A stretch of 10,844 nt of DNA, taken from positions 1 through 10,844 of the forward strand of contig PMCR01000419.1 in assembly GCA_003155465.1 (NCBI GenBank), given 5' to 3'. The notes below the pieces were generated by a model. It had not been told where the DNA came from. It saw nothing but the letters and a program-made list of their open reading frames with translations, and ran no database searches. The DNA comes from Myxococcales bacterium (GTDB lineage: Bacteria; Myxococcota; Polyangia; Fen-1088). Positions 5,156 through 10,844 of the stretch are shown one piece after another. The translations under genes were made by a program, and so were the position numbers. Each line of letters opens with the position of its first letter. Positions within the stretch are counted from its first letter, which is position 1.

Positions 5156-6748
5156 TCAGCCGCCACTGTCGACAGGAAGAACCCGCGATGAGGCCGGCGG
5201 TCCCGGGTCACTTGATTGAGCGCCGGGTCTGTGAGCATAGAGCCGCCATTGGCCTTCGCTGCAAACAATCTCCGATTCCGCAAGAGCCTCCTTGAGTAGA
5301 AGGCGATCCGTGGGTACTCGACCAAACTTCTCAAGCTGGAGATAGGCCGGGGCATGGACAAGGAAATAGTCGATGTTCTTCCCATATTCGGCCCGGAACG
5401 TCAGGGGTCTCCATTCGAAACCGGGCACCGGGCCATAGAAGAAGTCGCGCTGTTTGTAGTAGACCGGCGTGGTCGGAACCATATCCATCGAATGCGTGTA
5501 CACGCGTCCGAAGTTCCAGTAGGTGTGGTAGTTGTCCACGTGCAGGAACAGCGGGTAGCGGACGGCCACCGGTGTCGGATCGAGCATAAGACCCATCAAG
5601 CTCGAACGCGGACGTGCATGGGAAAGACACGCTCGAGCATCTTTCATCTCGTGGTTGAAACCGTGGATCATGAGCGCGCTGGAGGCGAGATTGAACGCCA
5701 CGACCGTGAACCCTGCCAAGACGAATGGGCGACGGAAGCGCTGCTCGCGGGGGGCGCATAGAAGCGGGAACAGCAGCGCGAGCAACAGCGGCCTCTGGTA
5801 GACGAAACTGAGTCCACCGATGTCCTGCGGAAGCAGCCAGAAACCCGCAAACATGATAAGGGCCAGGCCGCCCCAGCGGAAGCACTGACGTCTGCGCGTG
5901 GCATCGGACGGCCCGACCATCGCCAACAACACAAGCAGCACCCAGAGGCCGAGAAGAACCCACTCCATGGTTCGGTCTAGGGAGAGAAACGCGATGTGCG
6001 GGAGATCCCAGGCTCTGGCGCCCAGCGGGACCCGGGCGGGGTGCTCCAGAACCCACTTGTGAAAGACCATCTTTTCCAGTCCATGGTTCCAGCCCACCAT
6101 CAACGCCACGGGCAGGGCGAAAGCCGAGGCGCCTGCAGCGAGTCTGCGCCACGACGCCCGGGAAACACGCGCCAAGAGCAGCCAGGCACTCGCGACAGCA
6201 AAGAACAGCCATGCCAGCGCGTGGGCAACGAACACCCCCAGCGAGGCCAGGCAGAGTAGGCCGAGGTTGCGCAGTCCCGGACTTCCCGCATAGCGAAGCA
6301 CCACCAGGAGACCGAACAGCGCCGCCACGACCCCGCAGAGAAACGGTATGAACCCCCACCAATAGCTGTAGTTGAAACAAAGCGCGAAGGCTGGAAGGGC
6401 CACGATCGGCCGAAGTCCCTCGCGCCGCGCAAGCAGGGCCGTCGAGATGGGGAGGCCGACCAACGCGAGCCCCGTGACCAGCTTCGCCGCCAGATCGAGA
6501 GGAAGCACTGCCGAGAACAGCAGCACCGGCGCGTAGTAGCCCCAGTAGGGTTGCAGCAACCGCGTGCCGTAAGTCGCATGGAACGTCGCCGGATCTTCGA
6601 ATGCCAGGCGCAGGATCCGCAGCATTGAAAGGTGGGTGGGCATGTCGACGCCGACCTGCAGGTCCGCCGCCAGAATGGATCCGATCGTGGCAAGCGAGCA
6701 GACCACAAACAAGCCGAGGGTACGCAGCCCCTCACGTCGATTGTTCAT
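5156..6748 (-). CDS. Polytopic inner-membrane protein, GT-C glycosyltransferase-like
   Basis: 530 residues with about nine or ten hydrophobic segments between residue 10 and about 385, then a soluble C-terminal part of roughly 145 residues that would face the periplasm. After the first membrane segment comes VGVDMPTHLSMLRILR; an acidic residue in this first outer loop (D35 here) is a hallmark of GT-C enzymes, which use lipid-linked sugars. The overall plan fits an uncharacterised GT-C-like enzyme, but no specific family motif allows substrate assignment. It could be a non-catalytic membrane protein of similar layout. The ATG at 6748 has no good Shine-Dalgarno. The gene follows the TonB-family gene by 53 bases on the same strand, with no terminator between, so the two are probably one operon. 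Confidence 0.8.
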   Translation of the reverse strand: MNNRREGLRTLGLFVVCSLATIGSILAADLQVGVDMPTHLSMLRILRLAFEDPATFHATYGTRLLQPYWGYYAPVLLFSAVLPLDLAAKLVTGLALVGLPISTALLARREGLRPIVALPAFALCFNYSYWWGFIPFLCGVVAALFGLLVVLRYAGSPGLRNLGLLCLASLGVFVAHALAWLFFAVASAWLLLARVSRASWRRLAAGASAFALPVALMVGWNHGLEKMVFHKWVLEHPARVPLGARAWDLPHIAFLSLDRTMEWVLLGLWVLLVLLAMVGPSDATRRRQCFRWGGLALIMFAGFWLLPQDIGGLSFVYQRPLLLALLFPLLCAPREQRFRRPFVLAGFTVVAFNLASSALMIHGFNHEMKDARACLSHARPRSSLMGLMLDPTPVAVRYPLFLHVDNYHTYWNFGRVYTHSMDMVPTTPVYYKQRDFFYGPVPGFEWRPLTFRAEYGKNIDYFLVHAPAYLQLEKFGRVPTDRLLLKEALAESEIVCSEGQWRLYAHRPGAQSSDPGPPASSRVLPVDSGG

Positions 6749-6801
6749 GAGTGGACGGAGAATATCCGAGTCGCGCAGGCCATACCAGCCGCCCAGGTTG
6801 G

Positions 6802-7998
6802 CTACATCCTGTAGCGCAAGAACCGCACACGCGGTGAGCCTGAGATCTCAAGGAAGAACCCAAAGTCGAAGTCGATGAGACCAGAGGCCTGCACCAACTG
6901 GCGGGGCGGATTCGGGAACGGCTGTGCCTGCTTGAAGGCCTCCATGGCGGTGTCGTCGAGAAAGCCCACCCCGCAGGTCTGGGCCAGCGATACCTTGGCC
7001 AGCGAACCATCGGGGCGGAGTTGGACGTGGACCTGGGTGAGACGGTCCTGCGCGCCGTAGATAGCCCCGGTTGGGTCGCGGCGCCGGTACTCCTCGACCG
7101 GCTTCCAGTGGTCGCGCACCTGTTCCTTGACCCGGTTGAAGAAAGTCGCGAACTTCCAGCGTTTTGCATTGAGCGCCGTCTCTTCGCCCTCGTCGATGTC
7201 GCGCAGGTAGTCCTGGGTTCCGCTGCCCACGGCGTGCGCAACCTCTTCTTCCGAGGGAAGGAGAGAAGCGACGCCCTGACCGGGCGCGAGCAAGGGCCCG
7301 CCTTCGCGTACCAGCGGCGCAATCCGGCGCGGCCCACCACCGCCGGGCGGGGCGAACAGTCCCTCAGGATCCCAAGGTCCCGGGTTTGCTTCGCCTGTCT
7401 CGCCGGGAGCCTTCTCGGGATCACCCGAGGTTGAGAAGGCACTCGACCTCCGATGGGACGGCATGCGCATGGCCAAGGCCCCGGGCGAGCCCGGCGCACT
7501 GGCCGAGCCCGCTTGCTCAAGCACCGCCGCCCGGTTGCGATCACCGTCGCCTCTTGACCGCTGCAGCTCGTTGGGCTCGAACTTGCCGTACTTGCGGGTT
7601 TCGTGCTCGACCGCGGAATCGTACTCAGCAGCAAAACGCGCGTTCTCAGGCCGCTTCTCCTCACGCGGCCGGGCCAGATCCACGACCTGCCCAGATGCCT
7701 TGGTCGACTCCGCCTCCTTCTTCGCCTGTTCCTCCTTCGCCTTCTCCTCCAGACGCTCCATGTCGGCGATAAGCTTCCTCGCCGTGTCATCGTCGACCGT
7801 GCTTACCGCGATGGGCTCGGCCGAACCCTCGGCCGCGGCTCGCTTCTGCGCCGCAACGATGTCGGCATCGCGCGGGGCCAGAACGTGGAGCACGGCCCCA
7901 GCGACCAGCAGGAGTTGCAGGTGAATGAGCGCGGCGAGCACGGCCCATCGGCCGAGCGAGGAACTCTTCCGTCGCTGGGATGAATCGAAAATGGCCAT
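6802..7998 (-). CDS. TonB-family energy-transducer-like protein
   Basis: 398 residues from ATG 7998. Layout: a short basic cytoplasmic tail (RRKSSSLGR), one membrane anchor (about 18-40), a charged helical stretch rich in Glu/Lys (about 75-100, possible coiled coil), a long Pro/Gly/charged linker, and a TonB/TolA-like C-terminal domain in the last ~115 residues (VKEQVRDHW..., VQLRPDGSLAKVSLAQTCG, then AMEAFKQAQPFPNPP). Such proteins carry proton-motive-force energy from ExbBD/TolQR to the outer membrane. The frame extends to a GTG at 8019, but the promoter puts the transcription start at about 8018, which rules that codon out; ATG 7998 is preferred. No exbB/exbD gene is visible here. The linker is unusually long and low in complexity. 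Whether it serves a specific receptor is unknown. Confidence 0.85.
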   Translation of the reverse strand: MAIFDSSQRRKSSSLGRWAVLAALIHLQLLLVAGAVLHVLAPRDADIVAAQKRAAAEGSAEPIAVSTVDDDTARKLIADMERLEEKAKEEQAKKEAESTKASGQVVDLARPREEKRPENARFAAEYDSAVEHETRKYGKFEPNELQRSRGDGDRNRAAVLEQAGSASAPGSPGALAMRMPSHRRSSAFSTSGDPEKAPGETGEANPGPWDPEGLFAPPGGGGPRRIAPLVREGGPLLAPGQGVASLLPSEEEVAHAVGSGTQDYLRDIDEGEETALNAKRWKFATFFNRVKEQVRDHWKPVEEYRRRDPTGAIYGAQDRLTQVHVQLRPDGSLAKVSLAQTCGVGFLDDTAMEAFKQAQPFPNPPRQLVQASGLIDFDFGFFLEISGSPRVRFLRYRM

Positions 7999-8024
7999 GG
8001 CACAAGACCCGCCCTGCACCCACT

Positions 8025-8052
8025 ATTGTAGCGACTTTTCTTCGAGGTCCAA
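8025..8052 (-). promoter_or_regulatory. Promoter of the TonB-family/membrane protein operon
   Basis: On the minus strand a -35 TTGGAC (8052-8047) and a -10 TACAAT (8030-8025, 5 of 6 consensus bases) are 16 bases apart. The expected start is about 8018, giving a leader of roughly 20 bases before ATG 7998. Confidence 0.6.
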
Positions 8053-8059
8053 CCCTCGA
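8042..8059. repeat. Inverted repeat covering the -35 box
   Basis: TCGAGG (8042-8047) and CCTCGA (8054-8059) are perfect inverted copies around six bases (TCCAAC) that hold most of the -35 element. A repressor bound here would block the promoter. There is no T-run on the proper side for a terminator. Confidence 0.4.
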
Positions 8060-8141
8060 CGCTTCACGCACCACGGGATTCTCGAAGGGTACGCGACTAG
8101 ATCCGCGTCACTTCCTTCTCTAGAGTAAGCACGTCCACACC

Positions 8142-8978
8142 ATGAGCCGCCCCGTGCAACTTGGAAAGCCCGCCCAGCCTGTTGTCCGGCCCGCGCGGCC
8201 TGTCGAGCGCGACCTTCTGCACGACGTGGGACGCGCTGTGGCGGACTTCGACCTGATCGCAGAAGGCGATCGGATCCTGGTAGCGGTTTCCGGCGGAAAG
8301 GACAGCTACTCGCTGCTTGTTCTCTTGGAAACGCTGCGTCGGCGGGCGCCGGTTCACTTCGACCTTCTGGCCGTGCACCTCGACCAATGCCAGCCGGGCC
8401 ACGATCCCGCGCCGCTTGCGGACTGGCTGCGCACCCAGGGGTTCGACCACCGCATCGTGCGCGAAGACACCTACTCGATCGTTGTCGACAAGATCCCGCA
8501 GGGCCGCACCTACTGCTCGATGTGCGCGCGCCTACGGCGCGGAATTCTCTACCGCCTGGCTCGCCAGCTCCAGTGCACGAAGATCGCACTCGGTCATCAC
8601 CGCGACGACGCGGTTGAGACCTTGCTGCTCAACGTCTTCTTCGCGGGCAAGTTGGCCTCGATTCCTGCGCGCTTGCTCAGCGACGATGGCGAGTCCGTGG
8701 TGATTAGACCGCTCATCTATTGCGCCGAAGAAACCCTGGCCTGCTTCGCCGAGAGCCAACGCTTTCCGATCCTGCCCTGCAACCTATGCGGCTCACAGCC
8801 CGATGCCCAGCGCAAGCAGATGAAGTCCCTGCTGTCCCGCCTGGAGGCCGAGCATCCCAACCTGCGCCAGACCATGCTGGCAGCGTTGGGCAACGTGAAT
8901 CTGTCTCACTTATTGGATCGCCAGGCGGGCGAGTTGATTAAGCCCAACAACCGCCCGCCGCCGAGCACACAGAGGTGA
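8142..8978 (+). CDS. ttcA: tRNA 2-thiocytidine biosynthesis protein TtcA
   Basis: 278 residues. TtcA activates C32 of certain tRNAs with ATP and replaces its 2-oxygen with sulfur, using an Fe-S cluster. The PP-loop SGGKDS is at 50-55. The cluster cysteines appear in CSMC (C125, C128) and CNLCGSQ (C213, C216), and GHHRDDAVETLLLN (151-164) is the family's conserved block. Length and motif spacing are normal; the Pro/Arg-rich first 20 residues are an extra beyond the core. The ATG at 8142 is the first in frame before the conserved part; its Shine-Dalgarno is weak. It is transcribed away from the TonB-family gene from a 143-base shared region, in which no clear promoter for ttcA was found. Confidence 0.95.
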   Translation: MSRPVQLGKPAQPVVRPARPVERDLLHDVGRAVADFDLIAEGDRILVAVSGGKDSYSLLVLLETLRRRAPVHFDLLAVHLDQCQPGHDPAPLADWLRTQGFDHRIVREDTYSIVVDKIPQGRTYCSMCARLRRGILYRLARQLQCTKIALGHHRDDAVETLLLNVFFAGKLASIPARLLSDDGESVVIRPLIYCAEETLACFAESQRFPILPCNLCGSQPDAQRKQMKSLLSRLEAEHPNLRQTMLAALGNVNLSHLLDRQAGELIKPNNRPPPSTQR

Positions 8979-9208
8979 GAGGATAGGACACGGAGCCGGA
9001 GCTGGGCACGGCGGTCGAAGAAGCTCAACTGATACATTTGGGGCAGGCACCTATCCATGCGTAGTAATGAGAGATTATCCATCCGTGAGTGATCGCAGGT
9101 CCGCGCTGAACGAAAAACAAACGCGCCGTCAGTTCTTCCCGCACTAACTCTGAGATCCGCTATCATTTTCCATACGGGCGTCAAACGCGCGCATGCAGGG
9201 GTACGACG

Positions 9209-10333
9209 ATGAAAATAGATTGCTCGAAGCCTTGGCTGACTCTCTCGCTCCTGCTCGCGATGGGATGCGGGGCACGAACACCGCTCGACGACTGGGGAGC
9301 GGACGAGTCGACCGGCCCGGTTGCCGGCGGAGGCACCATCCAATCCAGCGGTGCGGGCGGCAACATGCCGAGCTTCGGGGGCAGTCCTGCCACCGGCGGG
9401 TTTGACGGACTGGCCGGCGCCAGCGGCCAGGGAGGCGCGCCCTTGCCCGACACGGGATGTCCGCCATATTGTCCTCCTCTGGGAGGCACGACAGGGGGCG
9501 ATGGCGGCGCCAGTCCGACAGGCGGCGCGGGCGGAACCCTCATTATCGGCGGCACACCAGTCGGCGGCCGCGGCAGAACGGGCGGGGCCGTCCCATTCGG
9601 CGGTTCCGTGGTCGGTGGCCGCGGGGGCTCGATTCCCTTTGGCGGCTCCGTGGGCGGTGGCCGCGGGGGCACCGCTGGCACAGGTGGTGCCGGCGGGATG
9701 GGCGGGACCACCTGCCCCGGTTTGGCTGGCAACGAAGAGCTGATCGACGACATGAATGATGGCGATCGCTTCATCCCGCAGGTCAACGGACGTGCCGGGG
9801 CTTGGAAAGACCGCGCCGATGCCACGTCGAGCTCAACCATGTTCCCTGACCCAGCGGGAACGTTCACCATGACCAACACCGGCGACGCCTGTCGCAAGTA
9901 CGCGGTCTACGTGTACGGTGGTCCCTTTGTGGATGAGGGCCCCACACTCTTCTTCGGGATCGGCGGCCCCTACAACGCGTCCAAGTACGACGGCATCAGC
10001 TTCTGGGCCAAGATCGATAGCGGCACATCGTCGGGGCTGCGGGTCGCATTTCCCGACAAGGACACCCAGCCTGATGGCGGGCTCTGCCAGCCGGGCGTCA
10101 CGGGTCCGACAATGTGTTGGGACCACTACGGCATGCGCATAACCCTCACCACCACGTGGACGAAGTACACCGTCCCCTTCGCTTCACTCAGCCAGGACGG
10201 ATGGGGTCGCAAAGGGGCCAGCTTCGACCGGTCTACCATCTACGAGGTGCAGTTCCAGATTCCGGTCAACGCCAAGTTCGGGATCTGGATCGACGACGTC
10301 GCATTCACGGGCTATTTCGGCCCGGTGATTTAG
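9209..10333 (+). CDS. Gly-rich lipoprotein with a carbohydrate-binding-like C-terminal domain
   Basis: 374 residues. The signal peptide ends in LLLAMGC with C20 as the likely lipid-bearing cysteine; the following GARTPLD is a start often seen in myxobacterial lipoproteins. Residues about 35-168 are a Gly-rich linker containing a duplicated unit (PFGGSVVGGRGGSI at 129-142, PFGGSVGGGRGGT at 143-155). From about 175 comes a folded domain starting NEELIDDMNDGDRFIP, with WKDRAD, YDGISFWAKID and WTKYTVPFASL; this pattern resembles the beta-sandwich, galactose-binding-like domains (CBM11/CIA30-like) found on cell-surface proteins. The specific ligand is unknown. ATG 9209 has AGGGG seven bases upstream. 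It ends eight bases from the convergent lon gene. Confidence 0.85.
   Translation: MKIDCSKPWLTLSLLLAMGCGARTPLDDWGADESTGPVAGGGTIQSSGAGGNMPSFGGSPATGGFDGLAGASGQGGAPLPDTGCPPYCPPLGGTTGGDGGASPTGGAGGTLIIGGTPVGGRGRTGGAVPFGGSVVGGRGGSIPFGGSVGGGRGGTAGTGGAGGMGGTTCPGLAGNEELIDDMNDGDRFIPQVNGRAGAWKDRADATSSSTMFPDPAGTFTMTNTGDACRKYAVYVYGGPFVDEGPTLFFGIGGPYNASKYDGISFWAKIDSGTSSGLRVAFPDKDTQPDGGLCQPGVTGPTMCWDHYGMRITLTTTWTKYTVPFASLSQDGWGRKGASFDRSTIYEVQFQIPVNAKFGIWIDDVAFTGYFGPVI
9593..9670 (+). repeat. Tandem duplication in the lipoprotein linker
   Basis: Two adjacent units about 42 bases apart encode PFGGSVVGGRGGSI and PFGGSVGGGRGG, differing mostly at wobble positions. This is the same mode of in-frame linker growth as in the protein encoded at 3931-5007, with an unrelated repeat sequence. 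Confidence 0.7.
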
Positions 10334-10341
10334 GCTGATAT

Positions 10342-10844
10342 CTACGCCGCGCCCCCGCGTCGGGGTGGGGTCGCCACGGCAGCCCCGCGCTGGGCCACGC
10401 CGTGGCCGGCAGACTTGGGATGGGGCAGTGGCCTGGTCAATGCGATCACCAGTGCCTCGTCCACGGTGTGCACCGGCTGGATCTTGATTCGTTGGCGCAG
10501 ATGAGCGGGAATTTCGCTCAACTCCGCCATGTTGGTGGCCGGTACGATGGCCACGCGCATGCCCGCGCGCACCGCCGCCAGCAGCTTCTCTTTCAGGCCG
10601 CCAATGGGCAGCACCCGACCGCGCAGGGTGATCTCGCCGGTCATGGCTACGTCCCGCCGCACAGGGATCCCGGACACCAGCGACACCAGCACGCAGGCCA
10701 TGGTGATCCCGGCCGACGGACCATCCTTAGGCACGCCCCCGGCGGGCACGTGAATGTGGATCTCGCGATCGGAAAGGAAATCGCTGCGCAGCCCCAGCCG
10801 CGTGGCCTGCACCCGCGCGAAGGACAGCGCGGCCTGCGCCGATT
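10342..10844 (-). CDS. lon: Lon ATP-dependent protease, C-terminal part (cut by window edge)
   Basis: The frame is open to the window edge and encodes about 166 residues, beginning SAQAALSFARVQATRLGL. It is the proteolytic domain of Lon, a hexameric AAA+ protease that degrades misfolded and regulatory proteins in the cytoplasm. The catalytic serine is in KDGPSAG (codon 10716-10714) and the catalytic lysine in GGLKEKLLAA (codon 10593-10591). IHIHVPAGGVPKDGPSAG and MTGEITLRGRVLPIGGLKEK are diagnostic. The C-terminal tail after the conserved core (RPLPHPKSAGHGVAQRGAA...) is an additional basic, low-complexity end of about 30 residues. The ATPase and N-terminal domains lie outside the window. The GTG at 10812 is an internal Val codon, not a start. 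Confidence 0.95.
   Translation of the reverse strand, partial: SAQAALSFARVQATRLGLRSDFLSDREIHIHVPAGGVPKDGPSAGITMACVLVSLVSGIPVRRDVAMTGEITLRGRVLPIGGLKEKLLAAVRAGMRVAIVPATNMAELSEIPAHLRQRIKIQPVHTVDEALVIALTRPLPHPKSAGHGVAQRGAAVATPPRRGGAA

Noticed and set aside
5331..6380. Second long minus-strand frame (349 codons) inside the membrane protein gene
   Set aside because: Arg/Gly/Pro-rich composition typical of a shifted frame in GC-rich coding DNA; the overlapping membrane protein frame is clearly real.
6732..7790. Minus-strand frame of 352 codons overlapping the TonB-family gene
   Set aside because: Extremely Arg/Ser-rich, no domain, and offset from a frame with a clear TonB-like C-terminus.
7999..8019. 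GTG start seven codons upstream for the TonB-family protein
   Set aside because: The predicted transcription start (about 8018) lies at this codon, and the basic tail MAIFDSSQRRK begins naturally at ATG 7998.
8023..8589. Minus-strand frame of 188 codons opposite the start of ttcA
   Set aside because: Arg-rich shadow of ttcA, whose frame carries all family motifs.
9161..9166. TATCAT as -10 box for the second lipoprotein
   Set aside because: No acceptable -35 element at 16-18 bases upstream and no extended -10 motif.

Overview
The window looks like chromosomal DNA from a GC-rich myxobacterium-like organism (Myxococcota, probably Polyangia). This is an inference from gene style: two secreted proteins with very long Gly/Ser/Thr linkers, one carrying the GCGARTPLD lipoprotein start common in that group, and a TonB-family protein with a PFPNPP-containing C-terminus. 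No rRNA, tRNA, CRISPR array or intact transposon was found.

Left edge (1-614): a low-quality stretch without an intact gene. The minus strand holds what reads like a broken reading frame running off the left edge (1-383). The plus strand holds a short, diverged copy of part of the helicase gene found 1.2 kb downstream (about 470-593), next to a perfect small inverted repeat (481-503). Then comes a vapBC toxin-antitoxin pair (615-1198, minus). It has a well-formed promoter that would give a leaderless vapB mRNA and is flanked by GCATATG palindromes.

Centre-left (1357-3895, plus): an XPB-type SF2 helicase and, overlapping its end, a DUF790/Bax1-type nuclease. In archaea these two proteins form a helicase-nuclease complex linked to nucleotide excision repair. 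The pair sits behind a -24/-12 (sigma-54-like) sequence. The last codons of the nuclease gene also form the terminator of the convergent gene.

Centre (3931-8019, minus): a compact single-gene unit for a repeat-rich secreted protein (promoter, Shine-Dalgarno, seven 36-nt repeats, terminator). Next is a two-gene unit of a TonB-family protein followed by a large polytopic membrane protein resembling GT-C glycosyltransferases; it starts at a good promoter overlapped by an inverted repeat.

Right (8142-10844): ttcA (tRNA 2-thiocytidine synthesis) and a second Gly-rich lipoprotein with a sugar-binding-like C-terminal domain, both plus strand, then the C-terminal protease part of lon (minus, cut by the window edge). 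The right half is ordinary chromosome. The unusual part is 1-3900, where gene debris, a toxin-antitoxin module and the helicase-nuclease pair lie together.
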